A stretch of 64,000 nucleotides of DNA, taken from positions 269,916 through 333,915 of the forward strand of contig SSNU01000117.1 of assembly GCA_012064415.1 (NCBI GenBank). The letters are read 5' to 3'. Made by a program: the position numbers and the translations under genes. Below are positions 11,533 to 26,500 of the stretch, piece after piece (position 1 is the first letter of the stretch; each line of letters starts with the position of its first letter). The DNA is from Gyrodactylus bullatarudis. Its lineage: Eukaryota; Platyhelminthes; Monogenea; Gyrodactylidea; Gyrodactylidae. The notes beneath the pieces are model-generated. The model did not search any database, was not told the DNA's origin, and was given only the letters and a program-made list of their open reading frames with translations.

Positions 11533-14500
11533 TCACGATTCTCCCTCAGCATTCTCCTCATAATTCGGATTATGGATCCATTTGCGTTCCTTGTGTATGT
11601 CATCCTTGCCGAGGTATTTCATGGGTATCTGTTTACCTTCTACAATGCCCAATTCACTCGGTGTCTTATCCTAGAGTAAAAAATATATATTTAACAGGTA
11701 GTCTTAGAGAAAAAAGCCAGATTATGAGTACTCCCTTGTGAATATCAAGATAGAAAACTAGGATTTAAATTTCCTTCAGTTTTAAATTAACGAAAGCTCT
11801 CGAGCTTTGACAAAATACAGACATGAATTCTTTTTTTGTCTTTAATTAAAATTAACATTCAATAATTTAAATTAGAAGGGAGGTGATGTCAAAAAACGAC
11901 TTCTGAATATTTTTAAATCACAATGCTACTCGTGGGTATTATGGTTACATGATGAATGAGAAATATGCGTGTGGCCTTCCTTTTAAGACCCCAAGAAAAG
12001 TATGCTATGAGAAATTTTCATTTTCCTAACTTATGTCAAAAAACCTGGGCCAAGTGATAAATATTTGATGTATAGTTATAGAACCTGTAAATTTGTTAGG
12101 CCGAATGATAAGATTCACATATATCACTTGTACTTTCTGTAAACAGACTTAGACAATTTGATAATACACCGAATAGATCTTGATTTTTATGGCCCATAAC
12201 TTGAAAATATCTATTATCATCTCTTACAAATACAAAATTAAAGTGAAAGATCTGGCTAGAGTTGTTTAACAAACCTTGATGGGATCATCGTGGAGCTGGG
12301 AACTTTGAACAAAAAAGGGTGGATATCCCTTACCAGCGTGTATGTAGATACCACGGTCACTAACATGAAATCACTTGGATGATTATTCCATGAATCAATT
12401 TGCTTTAGACTCACGTAACATTTACCACTTCACACATGTAGGTCTGGCCAAGGCGGAATGGTACTAATTTCTGCAAAAGAATTCATTCATTACATCATCA
12501 TCTACAAAACACGTTCAGTGACTAAATTCAAGAATTGGTACCAAGTAGGCTAGGGTGAAATTTTTTTTCTCCAAACAACTCACGAGAGGGCTTACTTTTC
12601 TGATAAATTTTAGTACTCAGATCATGTTTTGCATAATTTTAAAGCATGAAAATCATTCTCCATTGTGTCATTGCCCATTTTTCCCATAATATCCCATGGA
12701 CATGACAAAATTAACCATGAAGCCCCTTTTGATGATAAGATTACTATTTTTGAAGATAAAAATTAAGAAACTTATTAAACGGCCAAGATATTCCGGATTT
12801 TAGTGATTGCGGGGTAAGAATTCATTGAAAATTGAGCGGCGATTTAAAAATTTTTGGAGTTTTAAAACTGAATGACATAATGGAGAATCATTTTCGACAC
12901 ATTCAATACAAAATAATGCTTAGAATTTATAGTTCTATCAGAAAAGTTGATCCTAATATCAGGTTAAAAATTTCACCCTAGCCTAGTACAGTCGTGGACA
13001 AAGCTGGTGAAGTGAACCTTGGCGAGAAATTGCGTGAATATTTTCGGTATATTCCTGATGTATTATTGGTATATTGGCAAGAGAAAACATATGGAATCGT
13101 TAAATTTCGGATAAAAGTCATAGAACACTATGATGTAAAAATCATGAATATAAGATTACAAGATAAATTATAGATGGATTAAAATTCAACAAACATGTTA
13201 TTTTAATACATAATCCTTTTAAAGTATGCTTATTTCAATAATTAAGGAATTAGGAAATTTCTCCGTTTTAGAATTTATATTTAAAAATTCACACATGTAA
13301 AGTTAAAAGTAAATCTCAAAAAATAAAAATATCTACAATCGTTTAAGCTCATCAATTTAGAAATATCTGAAAAAATATCATACGAATATGAAGAATTTTT
13401 ATAAAATAAAACGAATCTGAACCTTTTTTCAAGTTTAAGTTTTGTTTTTCTTAAATAAACAGAACCTTTTTGTATTCAGTAATTCTATTATAATTTCATA
13501 TTTTGTTAATTTTAACATGAAACGCTTATTTAGTGAATAGATTTTTTAAAAGTTCGATAGAGCAACTAAAATTAAGTATCACTCATACTCAACCTGTTTA
13601 ACAGTTCATTATTAACATCGTTTGATCTCATTTTTTAACCAGACTTGGAAGAATTTTATTTTAAGCTTATGATTGCTGACAGGGTCTCTCAGAACATCCA
13701 TTAATCATTTATATATAGTTCTTAATAGTTTTCTGACTGGTAAATCTATTCATTCTCCTGAATAATAGCAGAATGAAAAAGTCAAAAAGTCCAATCTTTC
13801 ATAAATTTATGAATTTCTATATAGCGAAATATTACTTATTACAATACTACTTTTAAGTAAAAATGGTCTAAAACGACTTTTGAAAGAAGGGTTTTGTAGA
13901 ATTATTTTATTTTCAAATGAAAGAGTGCATTTGATAGGCTCCAATGAACATTTTTTATTCTCCCTGGAGCAAATAATAAAGTCAGTATTAACCTCTAATG
14001 TAATCAATTTTGACCCAATAAAAATTTTGCGGCCCTAAACATTAATTTTCGGACAAAATAATTCCACCAATGGATTTCTTGCAAAATTTTGATCTATACC
14101 TTTTTGTGGAATATGCCGCTTTATTATCGTCGGAATGGATTACTCCACCAGTTCTGTCCACAATTTAGCATACAAACTGTTGAGTATGCAGAGTTCGAAT
14201 TAGAGCTAACATTAAAAATGATGGATGAGAGAGGTCATAAATTAGAACTTATAATCAATCCTTAAATTTAATCGGGTCCGACCTAAGGGTTACTATCGAT
14301 TCAACAAGCTGACATTAAATGATATCACTAGAATTTTTAGCTGAAATCATCGGGGAAATGCCCTATTTTTAAAGTTCAAACTGATGATCGTATGAGTTGT
14401 CATTCATAATCAAAATTAAGCAAGGAAATTTGATTTTCGATATTTGACTTTTATGAAAGCCTTTTCTATAGTCTTAAACTCTTGTAAGAGTATCGAATTA

Positions 14501-17500
14501 CAAAAACTTGTAGAATTTACAAGGAAGGCCAATTTGGTACCTTCAATTATAACCATTAACTGGGATAAGACCTGAAAAATTTGCTCAAAAATTAATGAGT
14601 CTTTTGGAAAATGGGATCTATCCATATTTGAAAATAGTTTTCGAATATGCCGATTATGGAGTAGACGAAAATTTTCAAAATTGTTCAATATTGCTTGTCG
14701 AAATGATAAAAATAATTAATAACCCTTAAAGACTCAGAAAAATTCTATTGTTTCAGATAACGCTAATAACGAATATGCAATTTTTTTCAAAAACCAAAAA
14801 AATTTTATATTTTCTTGGTAATTTTTACATTTTTTCAAAAACAAGTCATAACTTCTCAATAAAAAAATTTACCTTGATAGACCATAGCTCATTCGAAAGG
14901 ATGTTAAATCCTCTTTCAGAAAAGTGGTCAATAAATTATTTTATGTTTCTTTCAAGCAGAATTAGGGCTTGAGAAAGTTACTTGCCTCATATATGGCCCA
15001 ATGGGGACTTGAAGGCTAAAGTATTTCTCACATCATCCCATCAATTCTCCTAAAAGATATCTTTTGGAAAATAGCATTTTTTCAGAAATTTTTTAAAAAA
15101 TATAGCATTTTTATAGCATATGAAAATATTTTATATACTACTTATAAGTAAATTATAAAGAAATATTTTTTTCGTTTGGGAAGAAGACAGAACATTGTGT
15201 CCAAACGTGTGATCACTGATCAGACATTTTATCATGAAACGATTGAGGTTTAATAATATCCCAAGCTAAAAATTTTTCTTTGACCAATCAAAAACCTTGA
15301 GAATAGGCCTTATTACAAGATTGAGACGATTTAGAAACAGCTTAATTCAAATGAAGAGACGATAGTAATCAAGAAAAATAAGAATTTTTCTCATGTTACC
15401 ATTTATCTGACAAGGGCTTAGCCCGGAGTAATAGCAAAAAAATAACAATTTATTAGAGGAAAAATAGCATCCGACTTTGAATAGCAGAAAAATAGCAAAA
15501 TTATTTTTGTGAAGAATTATCCTTGGTGCTCAAGAATGTTAATTTCATAAATCTCATTAAAATTATAGCAACATATCAAAAATATCAAGTATAGAATTTT
15601 TACCGTCCTAGTGATAACTGATAGGCGATTTTAGCAATTTTGGAAAATTCTTCTATTGAGAGGTCTTAAACAGAAGAAAAAATACTACTTTGTCTTTCTC
15701 ACTTCTGTTAAACCAAGATTTGAAATTAAAGGATTAGCTCACCTTTTCTCTATACTCCGTGTACAATTTCTTCCACAAATAGGATAGACCAGAGAAGATG
15801 ATACTCATGATAATCCCGAGAAGGAGGAACATGAATAATGGGCCTAGTTTAACGTACGTTAGCGTCTTTGGCTGGGAATATATGGAATTGAGGTTGCCAC
15901 AAGTGCCCAACTCAAAGAATCTATTATCAGAAAATAGGTTATTCAACAAAATATTTCCTCTAACCTTTAACTATCTTGACCGATGTGAGTTTTATCACCT
16001 TTTGGCTATTTTTGGTATTTCATTCAGCTTGCTTTTTATTCTCAACTATCAATTTTAAGGTTCACACAGAAAAGTAAAAATCACTCAAACTCTTTGGAGT
16101 TGACTCACAATTGGAACAGATGCAGGAACAAGTTGAGTTCTGAAAGGATTTTAAAGATATCAATCACTCTCTGGGAGGCAATGAAATTTTCCGGCTTGTT
16201 CACTGGAAAGGCCTGTATATAGATCTCAGAGGTGTCTTCAATTATGATGAAATTACAATTCTAGATGAAAGATTTCAAAATTATCCTTCAAATATTCTTT
16301 ATATTGATAAGATTCGAAAAAAATATTACCTATTTTTGTTAGAGCGATATCTAATATTAAAATTTTCGAATAAAAGCAAGTAAATCTGATCAATAGAGTG
16401 TTATAATTCGGGTTATTGTGAATTTTTTGAATACTACTATAAAATGAATAAATGGCAATGAAATGGTCCAACAGAAACTCTAGTGTCTGAAAGCAAATCA
16501 TTAATCATCTGGCTATTATTAGCTAATGGAGATAAGAATAGAGATGAGACATGGAATAATCCAGGTTAGATTTGTTGTGAGACATGACTAATTTAAGATC
16601 AGTCAAGTTCTCACAATCAGATAATTTGTATTTTGAGACATATTATTGAAGGAAGTTAATAAATATTTAGATTTATATTTTACATATCTATCCGATATAG
16701 AATAAGATTCAGAGAATTTTTCAAGATCAGATTGAACAAGAAAATCAATTCAACTGAATCTGATCTTATGCATAGCTTTATTATCGTTTGGGAGCGGAAT
16801 TTCGGTTTTTTGATCATTTTCACTACTTAAAAATCGATGAAATTTCGATTATTCAAAATCTCTCGAAAATAGGGTAACTCTCGGAAGTTTGACGGTGCTA
16901 GTCAGCTTTCTTGTCTAATCTTGATCCTGAAAATCATTTTTTGATCACACTCCCACTTTCAAATTAATAAAAATTTTCAGCTCAAAGTTCGAAAAAATGG
17001 GATTTTTGCGCCAAATCGGAATTTGAAAAATTACCATATTTTTTTCATAAATTTTTTTTCAGAACTTTTTCCCAAATTTTAAAAGTGGGCAACTTGAGTA
17101 GGATTCCAAAAAATCTTTACCAAATTAGAATTCTGGATGAAAAATCGAGATTTCTGTAAAAATCATAGATTCCCAACTTCATATCAAACAACTTTATAAT
17201 CTGAATCAGATTATCTGATACTAATGAATAACAAATCTGTACTTTTATAATTCGAAATAATTAATAAAAATAAGAATAATTTCAACTTTAAAAATAGCTC
17301 ACCTGATTCTTATAGTACAAAGCTGTCAAACGGTCTGTTATGAAGAATGAGTTTGGATCTGAGTTGAGTCTTTTGATAGCTGCATCAATGTCATCAACCA
17401 GGTAGGTGTCAGGAAACCGTTGCTGTGCAATTTTGAGGTCTTCTTTTCCAACACTCTTTTGGTATCCATATGAGTTCTTCTCATAAAACCATCTATATAT

Positions 17501-20500
17501 AATGTAGAAAAATTTTGAGAATCTAAAAGTATTTCTTAAATTTCTAATTCTAAATTGGGAGGAACAATAACTATTTTCTGCACTAAGTTTGTTAAACTAT
17601 ACAATGGGTTATACCCTTCGAAAAAAATTGCATTTTTCTGATCGGAATTTCATGAGGACCACGAATAAGCTAATTATTTTATTAATAGTTGGATCGTTTT
17701 GTATAAACAGATTAGCCTATTTTGAGATTTGAACTCGATATCCAATATTTCGTCAAAGTTTGATTTGGATTAGTGTTGATAAAATAAATAAATAATGTAT
17801 TTTTTATATTCGAACATTGCTGTTTTCATTTTCAAAAATTCATTAATTTTAATTTTAAATAAATTCTTCATAATCATAATTTTGAATCTTTGCTTCTACA
17901 GATAAAAGTTGTTTTAATTTATTCTTACTATTGTTTCAAAGGTGAAATTACAGAAGTATATTTGTATATATTTACTGTGAATTTATTTTTATGAATCAAG
18001 TTATAATTCTTCCTAGAATTCGGATCTATATCAAGTTTATAAGAGTTGCAGGATTGAAATAATCTTCAAACAAGTATATTTTAGTTTTCTAATTTTGGAA
18101 GGAACAGTAACTATTTCCTGTGCTAGGTGAGACCAAGTAATGAATGTGAACAAGAGACAATTCTTCTGTCTCATTTTTAAACGGGTTTTAATAGAAAGAT
18201 TTACTCACTTCAAGTTTGATCTCTGGAGATCGGCAATTGAATCGACTTTGGCCGAGTCCTCCTCATAGTTGAGAAATGAGGAAAAGACTGCTGCATAGCT
18301 GAGAACAAGGCCGATGGTGAAAAAGTGCAAGGAAATATGGAGAATCTTGGAACTGAATGCCCTTGGATGTCCCTTGAAACGATTCAAAAGCATAACATTG
18401 ACAACATGATGCAGGTATTTGTCAAGAAACCGGAAGAATTTCAAATATTTTTTACTCTTCTCTCGGAATTCCCGATCAAACTCTACCGCTGTCGACTCGT
18501 TCAACTCATCAAGAGTATCCTTCTCATCAAGGATTAAGGAGTGAACGACAAAAACCAAAACAAATATCACGACCGCGATGATATTCAAGATCCAGAGGCC
18601 GAGTCTGTAGGGTATCAGGAGGTAGTAAGAGTACCAGCCATCAATATCTCTTGACTGAATGATAACTCTGTAATTTTCTATAATCGGATAACTACTAACG
18701 ACCTCATCTCGGCCTATTTCTATTGGATAAGCTGAAATACTGGCAACCTATAATAAGAAAAGGTTCATATGAAAGGTTGTTTGATTCATGTGAACCAAGG
18801 GAAACTCACACCATTTTTCATTTGATCAATGATAAAATCTTCATAGCTGACATTAGTAGGGGGCTTCATTATGACGGGAACAATATCGATGCCATAATTT
18901 GAGGTAGTATACAAGAAGAAGTCGATTGCATATTTTGAGAAGCCCCATGCCTCACCATCCTTTTCATTGTACCAAGGCTTAATGTCCTGTATTAGGAGAA
19001 AAGAAATACGTCATTTATTTGAAATATTACAATTCTAAAATTTCAAAAAGGATTCATTGAAAGAAAGAAACTATATTACCTCACTTCAATGAAATATTTA
19101 CAACTTTTATTGTTAAGTCTTGTATCATTTGAAGGAGATGACACTGAAATATTAAATGAACCGACAATATTATTCCGACAGATTCTCAACTATAGAAATG
19201 ATCATTTAGAAAAAATAGTTGAATTCAAGACTACCCCGTACAACATAACTTTGATGAATGACCCAGGGACAGTATCTTCCTGCAACACGAGCCTGCCCTA
19301 TTATTACAACCAGTTCACTGTGCAGGGTCAACACATTCCTAAGGTGTCTGGTTATTACGATAAAAATATCCATTATATGATAACAAGTTCTGCTGTTGAC
19401 TTTATTGAATGTCGTAAGTGGAACGCAAAGGATAAATGTTACGAATGTCATGTCGAATTCAATTCGATAACCCATGGAACCCGATTAGAGTTTATGCTGA
19501 ATAGAATTCGCCATGAACTATTAAATAAGCATCTGGAGTTAGCCAGTCCCAGTATTTACAGTTTATTTCCCTCTGATGTCATGAAAAAGGCAGTGGCCAG
19601 GAATCTCTTTCGACTCAAGACCCAACTGGAAGATTATCCGTTGAATCGTCTATTCATCCGGGACATTGTTGACGATTACTTACCAAAAGGTAAATACGAC
19701 CGAAGTGTCATTTTTATTCATACTGCCAAAGAGCACTTGGAGTTTGAGGGCTTCTTCTATGAGGAAACGCATCTTTTCATGGAAATTTATGAGGCCATCA
19801 GTGTAGAGTTTATAGAAGAGGACTTGGTCAGAATGCTGATCGGCTCGAATATTCATTTGATTGGTTGTAATCATGTTAAGGAACAATTCAAGTATACAAT
19901 TTCTGGTTGCTATCTTGGGAGATTCAGTCATTTTCTATCTGATGTACCCGGTAATAGGAATGAAACTGTAGCTGGATTCCTTAGAATCAAATTTAACCAC
20001 CTAGCATTTGGATTTTTTTTCTTCTATACGCAATTTCTCAAATAAATAGGCAAGCATTTTTTATCAAGAACGTTATTTTCCCTTGAGTTCTATTCTTAGG
20101 ATTCAACTATTTTTTAAATTAAGTATAATATAATCGAAGCATAATATTTTTCAAATTCCTTAGATCTAATTAATACTTGAGTGACTATAACGTTGTTCAT
20201 TGTATTTCTACAGATAGACCAATACAGGCCAGAAGACAACATAGTCAGGTAGCAAGCGAACAACGTTATCGTCTATCTATGCCGAACAGCTCCTTGAAGA
20301 ACTTCTTGGTTCAAAATCATAATACTTGGGTCTCAAATTTGCTGCTTTTGTACTGCTTTTTGTGCGGGATGCAACTTGGCCCGTACGTTTTGCTACCAAT
20401 GGTTAATTTTGACTGTACTCATAGGTAGGGTGGTCAAAATGCTATTTTTATCGTATGTTAATAAGCAATTAAATCTGATTAGAATGATGTAAGGCATGCT

Positions 20501-23500
20501 TTTGTCTCAATTTTAGTTTCGGAAATAATTTTGCAAAATTCTGCTATTTTTCAACATGAACTATTTTTTGCTTATTATCTGCTATAATGTTAGCTTCATA
20601 ATTTGCTCACCAAACAATGTAAACAATACCAAACATAAAAATAAAAAGCCATTCTTTCTTATCCGGGATAAAATTCTTGTCTTCAATCTCTTCAAATCTC
20701 TCAGATAACCAAATATTAAAATTACAAACCCATTGAAGCCTGTTAAGGTCCATAGAAACGAAAAAAGTTTTTGATTCAACTCGAATATTATTGGATAATT
20801 AGTTTTAAACCAATCAGAGTAAATCATTGATTTTCATTGGTCATAGGTTTTCATCGTATGAATGGGTATATTGTGTACAGAATTCTAGTTTCAACGAGAC
20901 AAAAAAATAGATTCATCGAATATTCCATAGTACATGCAAATAAATAAACTATTACTGTAGAAATGACATTTAAAATGGGAAATTTAGTTAATTGCTATTT
21001 ATTAAATTCAATTTTTCTAAAAAGTGCTATTTTCCAGGATAAAAAAGCTATTTTTTTGTGAAATTTTCGCTATTTTCGCCCTTCTCATAAGTGATTATAC
21101 TAAATTTTTTTGTACAGTCTTACGTGCATAAGAAATCTTTATCTTCTTAGAATGTTAAAAATCTAAAATGAAATTCATATAATATTCATCGTACGGTTGC
21201 AGACATTTTTCGGACGAAGCACATCTAAATTTTCTGCTTTGAGTTTTGTATTTTAATCAAAATTTTGGGCCTACTTTTGGAATTAACCCAAATTTCTTTC
21301 AATGTAATTGAATACCCGAAAAAGTTTAGAAAAGCTTTACACAGCAGAAACAAATGAAGCTTACCAAATATAGAACTTTGATGATGGATCTCTTGAGTGT
21401 GGTTGTGGAAAATTCAATATCAAGATCCTGCAAATCCTCTGACCAGAATCCAGCATTGAGACGTTTGAAATTTCGATAGTTCCATATACCGACCTTTTTT
21501 ATTTCGTTTTGAAAGCCATTCAAATTAATAGGATACTTAACAGATTTATCTGTAACACTCTAAGGAGGAAAAGTTTTATTTCATAATTCAAAAACAAATC
21601 TAGGCTTGTCACAAATCTGATCCTGCTTTCTACCCCAATAACTCTGACCAATGATAATCGAGTATTGTCTCAACCAATGAATTCAAGTAAAATTCTCCCT
21701 ATATAATAAATCAATGAAAAGTAAAAGTAGGAAAAATTGCCAAGACCTGAGCTATCTCAAGGCTTTATCTATACAACTGACTTTAATGATATTGGGACTT
21801 GACTACAGCTAGGTAATGTATGTAGAACAAAGGGGGAAATTCTCAAAATAGTCATGAAAAATTTTACTTTTCTGATTTTTTCGGGCAAAGAATCTCGAGC
21901 GATCAAAAAATGTTTTTATTCTTCTGTATCTGATCCGAGTTTCTGGTTCAATCACATAAGTTAGGGTCAAATATTCTGACTTTTCAGTTTTGATCTTTCC
22001 AGCTTGTCAAATAAACTTTTTTTGAAACTATTGCACTGTATTATTTTTAAAAAAAGTTAACCTTATTTTTGATCTACAATCTGATCTCGATTTATCTTCC
22101 ACTTGCTCTCGAGATATCAATTTTTGGTTGGGCATAAAAAAATAAAATCGTATTTTTAGCTTCAGCCTCGAATCTACGGTGAAGACTATTTCCTGAATAG
22201 CCTTATTTTAGTCATAATTAAGTTTGAAGAGGGACCAACCTGAAATTTCTTTGTCTTTACATCGAAAGATGTCAGAGCATCGAATAGCTTGTAAATCTGA
22301 TAGGACTCCTTAGAGACTGAAAGCATAGCTGAATCAGTATTGTATAGACAAAAGGAGAATATTGGAGCTCCGTTTTCTGTATACGGTTGAACAAGCACAC
22401 TAATATCGTACTGGAAGAGAAAATTTTGAATTTTTTGAACCTCTTTTCTCTTTGACACATAATGCAGTTACAGATTCATTCTTTTGAGCATGTCTTTTGT
22501 TAGACAATTTATTTATTTATAGATAAAAATAGACTTCAAATAAAACACTGTACATGATTTCTTATGAATGTCAATTAATGTATCTGGTTTGTTTGCCAAT
22601 AAACAGTTGAAATAGAAAAGAAAACCTAGTGAAATTTGACAATAATCTGGTTTATGAAGATGAGAATAATTACTTAGTAAGGTTCTCACAGTCAGCTAAT
22701 TCGTATTTTGATTAAATGGAATTAAATAGAATAAAAAATTAGAATCTTATTCATCTTTACGAAGATTGTAGCTATGTTTCCCTATTTTTGATTTCTAGTT
22801 TGTCAAGATCAGAGTCTCAGAGAAAAAAAGTAGACACACCCAAAAGACAGTGGTGAATCAGTTTTGGTGTGTGAGAATGTGTACACCCGGATTATTCAAA
22901 TACAGAAAATAAGAGTTCTTATTGGAAATCTACTAAGAGGTAGAACAAATATATTAAAATTTTTGAGCAAATTTCGCCACTTTTCTAGCTTTTATGAGTT
23001 AACTTATATTCTTTAAATACAAATATATATATATCTATGAACTGAATATTATTCATTATATACAGATATTAAGTTCTAATTATAATTAGGGCATTCTTAT
23101 GAATTCATTATAACAAGTTTTGAACCCAATAGTCTATTTCTATTGTTCAGGGGGGGACAATTTATGTTTCAACTCACTATTGTCGCAAGAATAACAGCAT
23201 TGTTTTGAGAGTCATAATTTGAAAGCTTTAAAAGAAGATTACGTTATAAAAGAGTAACAAGCTTAACTGGATTGAAAATCTAAACTTTTACCAAATCTGT
23301 GAATGTGGCCAACAGTTGTTTTCAAGATCACAATAAGAAATAGAAATCAAATATGCTAAATTTTTTCTAATGAATAACCTCATTATTTTTTGGGAGTTGA
23401 ATTTCGATTTTTTGATCAAATTCTCTACTTAAAAATCAATGAAATTTTGTTATGCCAGAATCCCTCAAGAATAGTGGGTCTTTCGAAAGTTTTACAGAGA

Positions 23501-26500
23501 TATTCGGCTTTCTTGTCTAACATCGTTTAACCACAATCCCACTTTCAAATCAATAAACATTTGAGTTCAATGTTCAAAAAAATGGGATTTTTGCGCCAAA
23601 TCGAAATTTGAAAAATGGCCATATTTTTCATGAAAATATTTTTTTCAGAATTTTTTTCTTTAAATCACAAAAGCGGGCAACATGAGTAGGATTCCAAAAT
23701 ATCTTTCACATATCGGAATTTTTGATGAAAAAATCATAGGTTCCCAACTTCATATCAACCGACTTTATAGAGGTATTCCCCGATGAAATTCATGATTTTT
23801 ACAAAAATCTATTTTTTTATCAGTAAAAGTGTACATTTTGAATCAGTAGCAAGAATTTTGATACCATGATGAAAGAATGGGATTTTTGTCAAAATCATGA
23901 ATTCCCAAATTCATCGAGAATAGCTTTAGGCTCGTTGAAAAATTGGCCTTTTTCCATTAGAAATCGGAGTTAAAATAAAAATTTTACTGCTCACTCCTTC
24001 CATAGTGCTGAAGGTTGCTACGAGGGAATCGCCCAAAAGAATTTGGACAACATCATTGAATGCCTGTCCAAAAGTACCGCTATCAGTGCTGAGATATTCT
24101 TTGATAGAATAGTTTCCATTGAATTCTGACAAAATGTCACGGGTAGCTACAAGGGCAAAGACGAATTCTCAAAAACGTTTCTCTCTATTTAAAGTATATC
24201 CTCTAAGCTAACAGTGCCAACTACAAGCTCAAACCCATTCATTTTTAATGGTAGAAGTCTATTTAACAACAAAAGTCTAAATAATGTAAATTCTTGATAA
24301 ATAATAAATTATTTTTATTTTCCTATATACTAAAAAGTAGTTATGTGATTATAAAAATAAAATAAGTAATGATTAGTTTAAGTGAGATTCAAAAATGATA
24401 TTCTAGCAGTTCACTTACAATAGCCACTCTGATACTTTATTATGACGACGTTTAAAATGTTCAGTCTCAAGATTAGCAAATTCATCACATTTGCCAGGGA
24501 CTTTAACGACCCATCCAGATAGTATATATTCTCAGATCCAGGTCTGGTACTTAAATATTCATCTATATAAATGCCAGTTGGTATGCTGTAATAATCAGAG
24601 ATATCAGCAATAGCTGGAGAGAATTTCGATATGATAACATCAAGCGAGCTTAATTTGTCACCTTGAATAAATAAATGAAAGGAAAAGTCTTAGTTTTAAT
24701 ACTGAATTAGAAATAAATTTAATTAGAATTTATTTTGTCTGGTTTAATTTCTAAATTCAAATCATTCAAAATACTAATGTTTTTGAACAACTGCTTAAAT
24801 ATCATTGGTCGTTATTTCTCCTCAGTTTTTATTGGTCCTTCTTTTCTGCATATGCAAATTCATTCATCATCTAATCGATATTATTTTGCATATGTATACC
24901 GTATATGCAATACATATTCTGAATAGACTATTCAGTTTGTCAATGAATGTATGTGATATTACTCCTACTACTTTTTATTGCTACCCCTCCACCCCAAAAC
25001 ACATTTACCTTGAATATAATATGTCAGTAGTACAATGAAAAGAAGAACACATATATGCGTATGTCATGTTGAAACACACACTCACAGCATTATTGAATAT
25101 GATGCATATATACAATGTAATATGATTTTTGTAGCATATTAAAAGTTCTTTGTTGTAAGCTGATATATTGATTGGAGAAAGAACCTTACAACATTTAACT
25201 CAAAATATAGAAAGAGAACTCAACACCAATATATAAAAAAGAGAATATGACGTCTTTAGCCAGGAAATTCCTGAAACTCTACCCGGATATATTCCGAATT
25301 AACTCTGACGGATTATTATTCTGTATAAAATGTCGGACGGTTGTGAATTCCTCGCGAAAATTCCTAATCGTCCAACATTTGAAGACTCTGAAGCATCAAA
25401 ATTCCAACTTCAAGTCTCCATCACCCCAGGGATCTCTTCACGAGGAAGAGCACGTGGCCAATGTGGGAAAGGAACAATTCCAAGATCTTATAACACGTGC
25501 TTTTATAGCGGCCAAAATTCCCCTATTCAAGTTGAACGAGCCTAATTTCACGATGACGTTCAGAAACTTCAACTTGGATTACAAAAATGTTGAAGTGAAC
25601 TCTTCCATGATCGATGGAATCATCGGTCAACGCATTCAGAACCTCCGTCCTAAGATATCTGGCTGTGATGTCTTCATCACGATAGTTCGATACGACTTTG
25701 AGGCAATGGAGTTCCTCCTATTCTTCATCACTGACCTCTTGTGGCCGGGGAAAAGTTATATATTCGAAGTTCTACCTGTATCAGAGAATATGAATTACGA
25801 AACGGCCATTGTTCGCACGATAAACAATTCTATATTCAAAATGAATATAAACTCTGAGAATATAATTCTTTTGATGACAGAATTCGATGAGAACATGCTC
25901 AAGACAGGAAGATATCTCAAGATTTTATATCCGAAATTGCATCATATCACCTGTATAGGAGATTTGATCAACTCGATCAGTGTGAAAATTAGAAATTATT
26001 TCGAGAACTTGAAGCAGATCATCTATAGGAAGGATAACTCGAGTGAGGATCTCATACGATGGTTTGATACAATAAAAATGTACTCAGATAACCTGAGTAA
26101 CATCGGTATATTCAAGGGACATTCTCACCTTCAAGACGACATTCGAATTATCAATAGGAACTATATGCAGTTCAAGATTTTAATTCAGGCCATGCAGAGC
26201 CAAACCATCACAGTCATGGAGGCAATATCGATTCTAGACAAAATAGAAATATTTGAGGACCCTGCCAACATCAAGGAGGTGATCAAGACAAGCCTCGAAG
26301 TCGACACAGATCTCTACAAGATATTCAAGCAGCAAAACTCTGATGTGAACCAGGTCCAGTACAAATTGTTGGAGAGTTGTCAGGCAACTTTGCTCTCGTT
26401 CCACGCGAAGAAGAAAGAAATTCAGATTAGTTTATCAACAAACCAGAGCATTTCTTCCGATGATATCCGGATTTTCCTAATTCAGTTCTTCAGTACAGAT

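Noticed and set aside
18325..18537. Plus ORF over the receptor pore exon
   Set aside because: Antisense shadow of exon 12.
20582..20827. Minus-strand ORF with hydrophobic segments in intron 10
   Set aside because: It lies in AT-rich repeat-like sequence with GCTATTTTT motifs, has no splice signals matching the receptor phases and no recognisable family.
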